A DNA stretch of 64,000 nucleotides from Chlorella sorokiniana. Lineage: Eukaryota; Chlorophyta; Trebouxiophyceae; Chlorellales; Chlorellaceae. The stretch is taken from positions 248,001 to 312,000 of the forward strand of contig CP084615.1 in NCBI GenBank assembly GCA_025917655.1. The letters run 5' to 3'. The stretch's first letter is position 1; each line of letters opens with the position of its first letter. This document shows positions 1-12,142 of the stretch, piece after piece. A program made the position numbers and the translations under genes. The notes under the pieces were generated by a model, which had not been told where the DNA came from, ran no database searches, and saw nothing but the letters and a program-made list of their open reading frames with translations.

Positions 1-421
1 TGATCGTGCTGGACGAGGTGATGCAGCACCTGGACGGCGAGGGCTGCCTGCGGGTGGCCCAGCTGCTCAAGCAGGTGCGGGGGAAGCTGCGAGGCAGGCT
101 GGCTGCGCTGGGGTCTCCTCGCTGCCGACTGGGCTCTGCCGCTTGCATTGAAGCGGGCGGCAGGCAGCTAGACCTGGGAGGCCCTGCTTGTGTTGGCGCC
201 TGCGCCAGTGCACCCTCCCACCCGCACCCACTCGCACTTCATCACCTCCTTCCTTGCGGTACCCCCTCCCCCGTCCTGCGGTACAGCTTCCCTACAGCTC
301 CATCCTGGTGGTGGCCCAGGCCCACTCCCTCCTCACCCAGGCCTTTGATGCCACCGACGTCGTCGTCAAGAGCGGCGGATGTTCTATCGTGGAGCAGGGC
401 AGCGCGGCGGCCGTGGCCTGA
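1..421 (+). CDS. C-terminal end of an SMC/ABC-type P-loop ATPase (5' truncated by window)
   Basis: Two exons are visible, 1-74 and 287-421, joined by a phase-0 GT-AG intron (75-286). The first exon reads VLDEVMQHLDGEG, a Walker B strand ending in the catalytic acid followed by a D-loop, as in ABC, SMC, Rad50 and RecN ATPase heads. The second exon reads ILVVAQAHS, in the place of the H-loop/switch strand that follows the D-loop in these proteins, and then about 30 residues to the TGA stop at 419-421. In the family this arrangement closes the C-terminal lobe of the ATPase head. The rest of the gene lies before the window, so I cannot say whether it is a transporter subunit, a repair protein or a plastid SMC-like protein. 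Fold assignment is fairly secure; the precise orthologue is not. Confidence 0.6.
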
Positions 422-649
422 TTCGGGCCCAGGGCGGCGGATGTTCTGTCGTGCAGGAGGGCTGTGGGCCGCCCGTCGCGTGATCAGGCGGCGGAATGTG
501 CTGCAGCGGGCGCCAGCATGCGCCGATGGCCACCCCTATGGAGGGCTGCTATGTGCTGTTTATGCGAATGCGGCTTGTGCATGCTTAGGTGTTGCAGCCC
601 TTACAAATGTGCAGCCAGTTACAGGTGGTCCCAGCACTGCAAAGAGCAT

Positions 650-3600
650 CACTCACCACCGCCGCGCAGCAGCAGCGCCGCGCTCGCGCCGCTCAGCGCG
701 AGCGCCCGCCGCAGCTCTTCGCGGGCGGCGCCTTCGGCCTGCCGATGGCGAGCGGCAATGTGCTGCGGCGGCGTGTCGCGGCTGCGCGGCAGCCGCCACG
801 GCAGCTCGCCGCTCTGCCAGGATGCTCCCACGCTGCTGCAGCCCAGCTCGCTTCCCGGGCTCCAGCACTCGCCGGCTGCGCTGGACGCTGCCGGCAGCGA
901 GAACCTGTCAGCTGCGCTTGCTGCCAGCAGCGTCAAGCGCGCAGCGGGCAAGCTCTGAAGCGAAGCTGCTGAGCTTGGGAGCAGCTCCACGCACGCCCGC
1001 TGCGACTGGCAGTACGGCGGCTGCCCAGGGGGCGTGGTGGGCGGCCCAGCAGGCGCAGCGGCACCGCGATGCCGGCTCCTCTTGTAGACCCAGGAAATCC
1101 GGCATCGATAGGCTCAGAGCCAGCAGTGGCGCTCAGGGAAGGTCCAGACGAAACCTCTCCCCCTCCGCAGGCGCTGCTGAGGGCGACAGCCGGCCGCAGC
1201 CGCAGGCGCCAGGGCTGAGCGTTGGCTGGCTGGGCCTGGCGGAGTGGGCTGCCTGGGGGCCTCCTGCTGGACTGTCGCATGCAAGGCCGCCGCCGTCGTG
1301 ACGTGCATGCGCATTAGGCTCATCAGCCGCCGCTATGGAAGCTTGCTGGCCGGTTGGCGGCGCTGTAGGGCACCTGTGTGGGCAAGCAGGGCCGGCTTGG
1401 CTGGTGTGGCCGGGCCCGTCCTGCTTGTGGCTCCCGCCCTCGTGCTCCTCCTCCGCCTCCGTCAGGCTGGCTGCAGGCAGCTGGGCTTCGACAGAAGCAG
1501 GCTGCACTGCAGGCTCAGCAGCAGCAATGCCGCCCCTGTTCAGCCCTGCCGCTGGGGCGTGAGCTGCTGCTTGGTCTGCTTGCAGCTCGCTGCTGCTATC
1601 TGCTGCGCAAGCCGCTGCCTCATCACTGCCGGTGTAGGATTCGAAGCTGTGGCTGCTGCTGGGGGCGGGCTGTCCACGCTGCAAACTGCCGCCGACGCCG
1701 CAGCTTGGCTGCTGGCAGTATCTGCAGCAGCTGCTGGCGCTGGCAGCGGCGACAAGGCAGCAGCCGCAGGCCCTTCATCATGCTCGGCCGTACTTGCGAC
1801 GGTCCCTTGCCGAGCACACGCAGCGCTCGGGCGCTACCGCCGGAAACAGCCCTCCCGGCCCTATGGCTGGCTGCCCGCTGTGTGCTGTATCGGCACCACC
1901 AGCAGCCGGCGCTGGAGTGGTGCCTTGTGGGCTCCCCCTGCCTTTGCATCGTGCACCGTGGCTGGAAAGCCAGGCACACAAGAATCGTGCACAGTGGCTG
2001 CAAAGCCGGGCACGCGACGAGGCACGCTGTGCACTGCAGTTGCTGGCCGCCCGCTGAGCCCTGCTCGGCTGCTGCTGGCAGCAGCGGGCGCTGTGGCCAG
2101 CCGGCGGGGGATGTCTCCAGCAGCCGCCCCGCCAGCGGGCGGTTGTCCAGCTGCAGCTCCGCCACCAGCAGCGCGTAGCGAGCCTGCACCACAAAGCAGA
2201 GGCTTCCGTCTTCCCGCAGGAATATGAACAGCCAGCCGTGGATAGTGCTGTATACTACGATCAGCGTACCCAGGTGCCACCACAAAACAAGCAGCGCATG
2301 CAGACAGCGATGCTCGCCTCCGTTGTTGAAACGGGCACGGGTTGGGCGTGACGCAGATAGGGGGTGGACGGCCTGTTGCACGGTGCGTGGCCGCCAGGAG
2401 GGGAAAAGCCGGCAGAGACCGAGCCTGGCTCCAAAGTTGGCTCCCAATGCAGCATGCGCCGCCGCTGCCGCCGCTCCGCCTCCCGCCGCTCCATCCCAAA
2501 CGGCTGCTGCCCGCCCAGCAGCTCCCGCCGCCGCGCCTCCAGTGACTCGGCCCGCCGCTGCTCCCATGCGGCCTGCTGCCGCTCGTAGCGCGGCTGCATC
2601 GTCGACAGCGGCAGCGGGAGGCGCGGAAGTGCTGCGGCTGGCTCTGCAGCGCCCACAGCGTGCGCTCTTGTTCGCACTTGACCCGCATCAGCGATTTCAC
2701 CCTGCTGGCGGTGGCGGTGGCGGGGCGATGATCGTCCGCAACAGGCCCTGCTGCGTAGCTCGCTGCCGGCCTGCTGGCGGGGGCTGTCTTGGGGCGCTGC
2801 TGCAAGCGCAGCAGGCAGCGCAGCAGCTGGTCCCCCGGGACTCAGGTTCAGGCAGCGGTGCCAGCTGGCACGCCAGCAAGCGGGGCCCTGTTCCAGCTTG
2901 ACTCCGCTGTGCTCCTCCTTCCTCTGGTGGTCTGCAAGCTGGAGGCTCTGCTGTCGGTGCGTTGTCAGCGGCTGCCGCGGGGCCTGCTGGAGCACCAGAG
3001 CTCAGCTGGCGCATCTGCTCCACAACATCAGCATCCACGCCTGCACGACGGGCAGATCGAATCGCACGGCTGGTCATCTGGCTGGGATGCCGATACACAA
3101 AATGAGGTAGCAACGATGAGCGCAAGAGGAATGCTGTGAAACGTGCGCTGGGCGCACCCGCGGCAGCTTGGTCATCGGCCTCGCCCCGCCGCTGCCGCCG
3201 CGCCGCCAGAGCAGCTGTCAGCGACTGAAGGTGGCTGTCAAAGCGCTCCTGGCTGTAAGCCCCCGTGGCCCTCTGCAACTCGATGCCGCTGAGAGGCCGC
3301 CCAAGCGCTTGCGGCCAGCCTGCAGCGGCCGGCGCGTGGCTCGAGGTTTCGTTCCAGCGCTGCTCCGCGACTGCAGCGCTTCTGCTGCCGCTGCCATGCT
3401 CGGCTGCAATGCAAGGGCTACGGCTGGGTTGGTCGTCTGCCTGCTGCCCGCTGGTCGGGTAGGCAGGGGCAAGTGCACCGGCCGTCCCGTGAGTCGTGCC
3501 TGGCCCGTGCAGCCGCTGCTCCAGCCGGTAAATCAGCGACTGCTCTGTAGCAGCTGGATGGTGCGCCATCTGTAGAGGCCTCTTGGCAGGCACAGCGTGG

Positions 3601-4756
3601 CGCGGCTGTGCCAGCTGCTCCAGCCTCGTGCTCCCGCCCGGCTGGCGGCTCACCTGTGCCCCCGCTCTGATCGACCCGCTGGCCTTTTGCTGGCTTGTTG
3701 CGGTCGTTTTCTGCTGCTGGGCTGCTTCAGGCAGGGCAGCCGGTCGGCGAGGTGAACCTGCCCGCGGGTAGAAGGCAGGCCTGCCGCCAGCAGCCTCACG
3801 GCGGGCCGGCCTGGCCGACTGGTTGCCGCTGGCTGTGCTCTGTGGAATGGCGCCAAAGCTCCACACCTGCTGCTTGAGCGGCTGCCTGAGGGTCTGTTTG
3901 GGGGCAGGCTGCGGCGAGCAGCTACCTGCCTGAGCGCTGACGACCGCTGCTGCTGCTGCTGCTGCCGCTGCCGTTGGTGCGCCGGCACGCCTTGAAGGTC
4001 TCTGTTTGCGCTCACTTCGTCTGACAGGACCGCCTCGTGCTCCACGCCACCAGCGGCGCTAGGCAAATTATTCACCGCCTGTTCCCTCTCCGGCCCATCT
4101 ACTGCATGATCCAGCCTGCCGATCCGCCCAGCGCTTTCCTCAGGAGTCACCTCAGCTTCTCTGCTGTGTTCCAGCCAACTGTGAGGTGAGCCGGGGTGTT
4201 GGCCTATTGATGGGCTGCCCATCAGCACTGCATCATCGTCAAACCGCTGCGCACCCAGGCTGGTGCCCCGGGTGGGCCGCTGCTCCACCAGCTCTGGTGG
4301 CAGCACGCTGCCCGGCGGGCTGAAACTGGCGCGTGCTGAGGACCTTGGTGTTTCTCTGCCAAGGCTGCTGCCTGCCTCGTGGGCCGCTCCTCCCCTGCCC
4401 AGCTGGGTGCTGCCATCCCCCAAACCAGCACTGATGCTTGGAGCCGGGTTCAGCTGTTCTGGGCCACCCGCAAGGAGCGGTGCTGCCTCATTTCCCGATG
4501 CTGGCACGTTTTGCAGGCATGAGAGCAACAGCTCCTTATCAGCGACAGCCTTTGCGGAGGCTGCTGGCAAGACTGCTGACGGGCTTGGTGGAGAGCTGCA
4601 GCTGGGTGCTGGGCCTCTGTCGTTGCAAGCAGCAGCAAGTGGGGCTGAAGCTTGCACGTCTTCAGCTCCAGCTTGGTTCATCTCGGCAGTGTCTTTGAAC
4701 TTGATGGTATGGACTCGTGCACCTAAAAGGGCCTGGCGGAGCAAAGGCCGGGGCAA
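650..4756 (-). CDS. probable multi-exon gene, low-complexity protein, unrecognised
   Basis: The minus strand carries long stretches with coding character: a Ser/Ala/Gly-rich segment from about 4756 to 3650 with a plausible ATG at 4681, an Arg/Gln/Ala-rich segment 3866-2700, a charged helical piece near 2610-2480 (AWEQRRAESLEARRRELL) and an acidic Ser-rich piece near 1684-1500 (HSFESYTGSDEAA). The last exon ends near 655 with a good GTGAGT donor, so the true stop lies a little lower. TGTAA signals on this strand near 600-625 fit a 3' end there. The frame changes several times without clean introns, so I cannot give an exon model. No domain is recognised; coiled-coil or cytoskeletal proteins often look like this, but that is a guess. 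The plus strand over the same stretch gives no better reading. Confidence 0.35.
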
Positions 4757-5197
4757 GGGCGGTAGGGGCAGCGGCGACGTCAGCAGAGCTGTAGGCGCAG
4801 GAGGCGTGCTGGCTCATGCACAGCCGTGTTCAATTGATTCTGCTGACAACCCAGCACCTGCTGGGCCGAAAGGAGGGTCACCTGGCTCGCTCTAAAACGT
4901 TGCGCGAGGCCATTGCCGTTGACTTCCGTTGCATCCATGAATCCGCCATGGAAGTGACATGGATAGTAACAAAAGCGGGGCAGCAGAGCTGCCAAGGTCT
5001 CCCCGAGAAGTGGCACCACCTGGCGTTGAGGTACACGGAGCATGCATGCTTCTTCATTGCGACGGAGCAGTCCAAACACATGTTGTATCGCCACACATTG
5101 TGGCTACCAGCCAGGATGCTGGGGTAGTGACTAGAAGTGATCCCCGCGCATCGGGGCTCTTTCTGGCGGGCCTGGCGTTGTATCTGTTTCGTACACA

Positions 5198-8100
5198 ATG
5201 AAGATCGATTATACGCCAGCAGTTCACGCAGCGGCTCGCGCGGTAGAGACACAGGGCCCCTTGCTGGAGTGCCTGGTGCCTGCCAACGCCCTGGTTCGCG
5301 AGTTCTTGCTGTGAGTGTAATCCAGGAATGCACCGATACGGGGCGAGCGACGACAGCCTGCCCTCCTCAACCACCCGCCGCCCGCCGCTGGCAGCTGCAA
5401 TCAGCCACAGCCTGCCCGTCCTTTTGTCGTCTGCACGCCTTGGGGGCCCTCACCCTGCTGCCGCCCCTCGCGCGTGCATCCTTGTGCAGGGAGGCACGGC
5501 GCCTGCGACAGGAGAACGCCTCGGACGGGGTGGATCAGATGGCGGCGCAGATGAAGCGTACCGCCGACAGCCTGGCAGCCTACCCCTTTCGGGTCCACGA
5601 CGCGGCGAGCGCCCAGAAGGTGCACGGATGCGGACCCGCCATCGCCAAGGCAAGTTATTAGCAGCGGGCCGGAAACGGGCCAACGAATCGGTTCCAAACA
5701 CGGTATGCATTTCTGGTCAAACTTTGACTGCAGTCTGGGTTTGTTTGGGGTCCCCAGCCAATTGATCATGCACGCTGGCAGTGCTGTGGCCTTTGCCACA
5801 AGGGTGTCAGGAGTGCTTCCTGATGCCGCATTGATGCTGGGATGCAGATGATTGCCACGGTCCTCTTCTCCGCCCACCCACCGGCGCCGCTGAGCGAGGA
5901 GGAGCTGGAGGCGGAGCAGCGGCAGGCGGCGGCGATCAAGGCGCAGGCAGTGAGCTGGCCACTGGCTTCCATGGCTGTTTCCCAGGCAAGGCCCACACAC
6001 ATTTCAACTCGGCTCATGCATATGATGCTCCCAATCCCACAGGCTGCGCAGCGCAAGCGGAAGAAGGAGGCGGCGGCGGCGAGCGGCGCGGCCGCGGCGC
6101 CCGCGCCCGCTCCGCGGCCGCCTGCTGCGGCTGCTGCTGCGGTTGCTGCAGCGGCAGCGCAGGCTGCCGCTTTTGTGAGTGCAGAGGCAGGGAGGCGGAA
6201 GCGGCCGGGGTGAAGCGGGGCAGGAAGAAGGCTGGGAAGGAGTACGTGCCGCAGCTGCACAGCGCCAACTACGCCTTCCTCCTCTGCCTCTTCCAGGTCA
6301 GCAGCGCAGGATGCAGTGCACCGCTTGGGGTTGCAGTACAGTACAAGCGCTGCATAACTGTACTGGCAAGCGGCGCTGGCTGGGCTTTCCGCCGCTGGGC
6401 TGCCACCGCTGCCGCTGCCGCTGCCGTTGCCTGCCCCCCCACCCCCGTCACCATTTAAGTGTGTCGAGCGCTAAATATCTGCAGGCTCAGAAGGGTCCCG
6501 CCAAGAAGCAGCACCTGAGCAAGGCGGAGCTGATGGACCTGGCTGAGGCCAGCGGCCTGTCGCACAAGCCCATCCGCGGCGATGGTGAGCACAGCAGCGG
6601 CGCATGTGCAGCGTTGCATCGGGTTCAGCAGGTCGGCGCACCTGCGTATTGGGGCTTGGGGCGCTCCGGCTGGCTCATAACACTGCATGTCTCTGGCCTG
6701 GCTCCCAATCACTCAGCGTGTCTCCCGCCTGCCGCAGGCACTACAACACGGCAGATGCCCGACGGCCGCACGATTGCGTACGACGGCTGGAGCAACTTCA
6801 AGACGGTGGGGGTTGGGGGCTGGCTCCGCTACTGTGCCACCCTCATTGCGCATGCTGTCGCTGTGCCCTCAGCTGCCATGCCGCCCTGCCTTGCAAAAGA
6901 GTGGGGCGATGCAAAAGAGGCACCGCTGCCCACTGCCTTTGCTTCCCACTGCCAATCGCGGCACGGGGGGATGCCGCACACATTCCTGCCATGCCCGCCC
7001 GCCTTCTCCATCTCGCCCTGCCACCGCCACTGCGCTTTCGTCCAAGGTGCCCTCCCCTCTGCGGCTCCCCAGCTGCTGACCAGGGGCCTTGCCCACGAGT
7101 GGAGCAACCCCAAGAAGCTGTCGCTGACGGCGGCGGGGGCGGCGCTGGCGGAGCGCATGTACCGCGACGGCGTACCGCGGGCGTGCTGCAGCCCATCCCC
7201 GGCGTATCATGGGAAGGTGGGCGGTGCATGCTGCCCCACCAGAGGTGCTCAGCTTGACATACAACTGAGGGGCGAGCATGACCCGGGAACGATGTGTGGT
7301 GGGACGCCTGGCTGGAAGCGGCCAAGAGCCCTTCGGTGTTAAGAGCAAAGGGTGGCTGGAGGGGAGGGGAGGGTGTAAGGCGACGGAGCGCCGATGCCAC
7401 CTGGCCAAGCTAGGCTGCATCGCATTGCCAGGTCGTGCGGCAGTCACCAGCGTTGCTATGGTTGTCCCGCCTGGCTGAGCTCAGCCGCCCCCGCCCCCAC
7501 CCAACCACACCCTGAACAGGCCCCTTGCTGTACCAGCCTGAGGCAGGCGAGGAGGCGGTGGCTGCGGCAGGGCTGCCTGCGGGCGTGCTGCCGTCTGCAG
7601 CGCTGCAGCCGGGCCGGCTGCCCTCTGCGGCGGCGCAGCAGCAGCAGGCGGGTCGGTCGGGGGCCGCCGTGGGGCCGCCCACGCATGCCTGGCAGGATGA
7701 GGCGGGCGACCCGCTCAGCCTGTCCCTTGCTGCAAGGCTGCAGCAGCAGCAACAGCAGCAGCCGACGCGGCACGACGAGCGCGACGTGCACGCTGCCCTC
7801 CCGCAGCGCACACAGCGTGGGCAGCACGCGCCACAGTCGCCGCCCGCAGACGGCGTCATCGACCTCCTGAGCGACGCCTCGCCCTCGCCGCGGCCGCGGC
7901 GCCGCCGCTCGCCGCCGCCCCTTCCCAGCCGCTTTGCCGCAGCAGCGGCGGCGGCGGCGGGTGGGCTGCCGCCTTGGGACCTGCCGCTGCCAGCTGGCGC
8001 GCCGACACACGGAGCAGCGGCTGTCGGCTCCTCTGTGCTAGATGAGCAAGTGGCTGTGATGGTGGGGATGGGATACTCTGGCAAGAAGGCGCGGCGGGTA

Positions 8101-11100
8101 AGCGCCGGCTGCCCTCTCGCTCAGCGCTTGCGTGCAGGCGGGCGGGCGGGGTGCATCGCGTGGGATGGGCGGCCTTGGTGCCTTCCGCTGCGTCGGGTCG
8201 GCCTCGCTGCCGCCGTTGTCGGCGGTGGATGGAAGCCGGGGACCCCTGCCATGCTCTCAGCCCGCAAGCCGCCCTGCACTGACCTTCACCTTCCTCTCGC
8301 CGCGCTGCTTGCCTGCTGCTTTTACTCTGCCACGCTGCTGTGCTGAGCTTTTAATGTGTGCCACCTGGCAGGCGCTGCGGCGGTCGATAGGAGACCTGGG
8401 GCTGCCGGATGTCGGACGGGCGGTGGAGGTGGCAGAGCTGCTGGACTCTGATGGTCCCGACTCGGACGTCGATCAGGCGGCGGCGGCGGCGGCGGCCCCA
8501 CGAGCAGCGGCGGGGGGTGCTGCAGCGGCGCTGCCCGCAGCGCAAGCGCAGCGTACAGCGCCTGCCGCCAAGGGCCCCTCGCGCGGCAAGCAGGCGGCTG
8601 GCCCCGAGCGGCGGCGGCCTGCCCCCACGGCGACGGTGACGGCGGCAGCGGCGGCGGGTGCGGCGGCCATGCAGCGCCACCAGTCGGGCGTAGCCAGCAG
8701 GGCGGGGGCGGCCACATCCGCGGCGGCAGCCAGCCGCTGCCGCCGGCGCTGGGCAGCCAGCAGCAGGGGCAGGGGCAGGGCCAGGCGGGGCAGGCGCCAA
8801 GCGGGCCTGCTTACAACGTCGACGCCTTCCTCGCCGGGGTGGATGCCCGGCTGCGCGGCGAGGCCCCGCCCCTCCCAGCCAGCCTGCCGCGGCCGGCGGC
8901 GGCGCGCGCCGACGCTGCGCGTCGCGCCCGCCGACGTGCGGCTGCCGCCGCTGCCCGCGGGCGCGCGTTCAGCGAGGAGTACGACGTGGTGATGTTGATG
9001 GATGCCCGGGAGCAGGTGGCGCGCTCCAGGGGGCAGGGCGTGCGAGAGGCGCTGGAGCGGAACTTGCAGCAGGCGAGGGGGCGCTGGGGGGCCGCTACGT
9101 GTGCTGCATGCGCGTGGGTGCCAAGGTCAGGGAGCGGGAGGGGCTCATGGGGAAGATGGGCGGATGCTCCTGCTGCCAACGAACCTCTTGCGAAACGCAG
9201 ATTGGCAGTTTGTTGCCGTTGTTTTATGGCCGCGCTGTCCGACAGCATCCGCAGAGCGCTGCGTGGCAGCCGCGCCGCTAGTGCCTGCTGTGGCAACATC
9301 CCCGCCGCACCGCTGCCTGCAGATGCGGGCGGGCGGCCTCAATGTGGAGGACCGCCACCTTCCAATCGGCGACGTGGTGTGGGTGGCGCGCAGCAGGTGC
9401 AGCACCTGCCCATCAACCCTGCAAGCGCACGGCGCGCAGGCCCTGCCGCAGTCGTGGGGTTTGGCCCCTCCAGCCATGGTCTGGGCACGGGCTTGCTGCC
9501 GGCAACCCTCCAGCACCCCTTGCTTCTGCGCCTCCAACCCCTCCTGCACCTTCCCCACACCGCCACGCATGCCTGCTTCTGTACCCGCCCCTGCGCCTCG
9601 TCTCACACACACGCAGTCGCTGCAGGCAGCGTTGATCACCAGCCTCCAATCCCCCCTCCACATCGTCTCGCCCAGCCCACACTCCCGTGCCCTCTGCTCT
9701 GCTTTCTTCCACCCGACCGCCCCCCTGCAGGCGCCCCCTGCTCTGAGTATGTGCTGGATTTGGTGCTGGAGCGGAAGAGCTGCGAAGACCTGGTGGCCTC
9801 CATCTTGGGCAAGGGCAACAGATACGAGCGGCAGAAGGTGCGCGCTTGTGGGTGGGTGGGTGTGGAGTGAGTGTGTGTGTGTGTGGGTGGGTGGGTGGGG
9901 GGGGGGGCCGGGGGCGCATGGCGGTGGCGATGGCGTGGGGGTGTTGCAGCAATTGCGAGGGCCAGGAGCGGCGGGCATGAACGGACGGCAGATGGGGGCC
10001 TGCACGGAAGGGGGTGCTGCCATGCTATGGTTCTCGCTCCGCAGTCGACCACGCTGATCATGCAATGCCTCAGCCCCACGCCTGCCCTGCCCGTGCCCCA
10101 CCCCGCAGTACCACCTCAAGCGCTGCGGCCTGGCACGCGTGTACTACCTTCTCGAGGGGGATCCAGACACCCTGCCCTCAGGTGGGTGGGCGAGTGGGGC
10201 GGGCGGCGAGGCAGCTTGGGCAGCCTCTCCTGTGGGCACTAAGGCTTCGAGAACTGCACGCCTTGTGTTTTTGACAAGGGGGCGGGGCAGGGGGCCAGGG
10301 GCGCGTGGGGGCTGCCCGGCAGATTGCACATCTCTGGGCAGGCGGCGCAAGATGGTGAGGCGGTGTGCTGTGTGCCTTCAATGGTCGCCGCGCCCACTGC
10401 CTGCGGAGTGCTGATAAGTAAACACGCCCCATCCCCTCAAGCAGATCAGCACCAGAAGACGGTGCGCACCGCAGCGGTGACCACTGAGGTGCTGGACGGG
10501 TTCACCGTGCTGCGCACGACGGGTGCGCTGCGCTGTGCTGCGTTGACTCATTGTTGTCACTGTTCATGTCATCGTTGTTGCCTCGTGCGCCGTTGCACCT
10601 GGTGCCTGCCTCCTGCCTGCTGGGCGCACCTGCACCGGAGCTGAAGCGCTGCCCGGATGCGGCTCTTCGCTTGCTGGGGGCATGGCTGGGGGCGCCGTGA
10701 CTCTGTTTCAAGCCACTGGTGCCATTTCTGTCGCTGTGCTTGCGCAGGCCACCAGGCCACCTTCCGGCTGTACCACGCGCTGACTCAGCAGGTACAGGAA
10801 CTGTACTGCAGTCTGGTTGGCACTGCCGCCGGCGCCACAGGTGGGGCCCTGGGCTGCCAAGATGGTCTGGCCGCCTTGCAGGCTTGTCAGGCAGCATGCT
10901 GGCCTCCGCAGCGCTGCCACCCAACCTGTGCGCACACAGGCGCGCGAACCCCGGCTCCCCTTCTGCTTCCCCCGCTGCCAGGTCGGCTGCCCACGTTTGC
11001 GGCGTGGCAGGCGCAGTGCAAGGAGAGCGGCGAGGGCACCGTCACCCTGCACGACGTCTTTGGCATGATGCTGCACTCGGTCACTTGTGAGCTGAGCGGC

Positions 11101-11707
11101 GCGCTGCCTCGCTCCATGCGCCGACCGCCGCGGCCGCTGCCAGCCGGGGCTATGCCATGGCGAAGCCGCGCCGCGCCCGTCAGCCCGCTGCAGCCGTTCC
11201 ATGGAGCAGAGTACGCACTTGAGCTGTTGCCTGGCTGCCCTGCTGCCCCCGCACCGCAGTCCTGGGCCCGCACGCGGTACAGGCCATCCTGGCGCGGTAT
11301 CCCACCCCCTGCACCTCTACCGCGCATACGACGCGGTACTGGCCGCTGCGCGGGCCGAGGGCACCGACGGCCACGGCGCCGCCGAGCGCCTGCTGGCTGG
11401 CCTGAAGGGCCGCGGGTGCGCTTGTCTGTACGGGATGCTCACCGCTGGGCTAAGCTCGTGTTGCTTGATACAGCAGCCACAAGCCGCGCTGCCTGCCCCG
11501 GCTCGGCCCGCCTGCCGCTGTCCCTGGCTGAAGCTGGGGCCCCTTGGCAGCTGCACGGTTTCCACTGCTAGTGCTGGCGCCGGCCGCCATGAGTGCCTTC
11601 CATCGCCACGTCGGTTGCTGTGGGCCGTACGCAGGTCCAGGAACACCGTGGGCCCGGACAAGTCCGCCAAGGTGTACAACCTGCTCTTCCGGCGACGCAT
11701 GGCGTGA
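5198..11707 (+). CDS. MUS81: MUS81 structure-specific endonuclease catalytic subunit
   Basis: Predicted catalytic subunit of the MUS81-EME1 nuclease, which cuts branched recombination and replication intermediates in the nucleus. Exons read in order: 5198-5310, 5490-5649, 5848-5949, 6043-6174, about 6216-6296, 6485-6584, 6738-6805, 7073-7171, 7537-8097, 8372 to about 9125, 9323-9396, 9731-9837, 10109-10181, 10445-10522, 10748-10840, 10982-11086, 11260-11415, 11635-11707. Visible parts: an N-terminal helix-hairpin-helix (KVHGCGPAIAK), a winged helix (EYVPQLHSANYAFLL to WSNPKKLSLTAAG), the ERCC4 nuclease fold (DAREQ, RHLPIGDVVW, then the catalytic LERKSCEDL) and a C-terminal HhH2 segment (ARYPTP, then LHLYRAYDAV). 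The intron after 5649 begins with GC. The long linker exon 7537-9000 is larger than in animal MUS81. Four frame jumps, each of one missing base, occur near G/C runs (about 8640-8750, 9085-9095, 9323-9396, 11303-11310). Confidence 0.9.
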
Positions 11708-12142
11708 TGCGATGCTCGAGTGCGGCGGACCTGCTCGAGGGGGCTCCATGCTCCGCCGCCGACTCCAGCGCCATGCCAGCATCTGTACACCTGGCGGCGC
11801 AGTGGGGCGCGGGCACATTGCGGCGCCTGTCTAGGGCCTGACTGGACCTGATTGGTGTGTTTGACGAGACATGAGGTCGTGTCGCTGTACATTTGCACTC
11901 GCAACGTAACCAGTCAAGGGATGATGGGGGTCAAGAGCTGTGAGGTGGCGGCAGGCGAGCGACGCTGCTGTGGATTAGGCAGCAGGCTGGGGTCGGCTTG
12001 GCCCCTCCGTTGCTTTTCGATTCGATGCATAGTTTGTAGGCTCGGTGCTAGTCTCTCCATACCGTGCAGCTCTACGTCTGCGCAGCTCATCTCCCGCTCG
12101 CACACCGGCTCGATTCTTCACCTCGGCACAACATACGTTATC

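Noticed and set aside
6-1301. 431-residue plus-strand open frame from the window start
   Set aside because: Only the first 23 codons fit the ATPase; the rest reads through an intron and past the true stop and is low-complexity.
8600-11310. MUS81 as a pseudogene
   Set aside because: Catalytic and HhH motifs are intact; the frame jumps are single missing bases at G/C runs seen in every long gene of the window.
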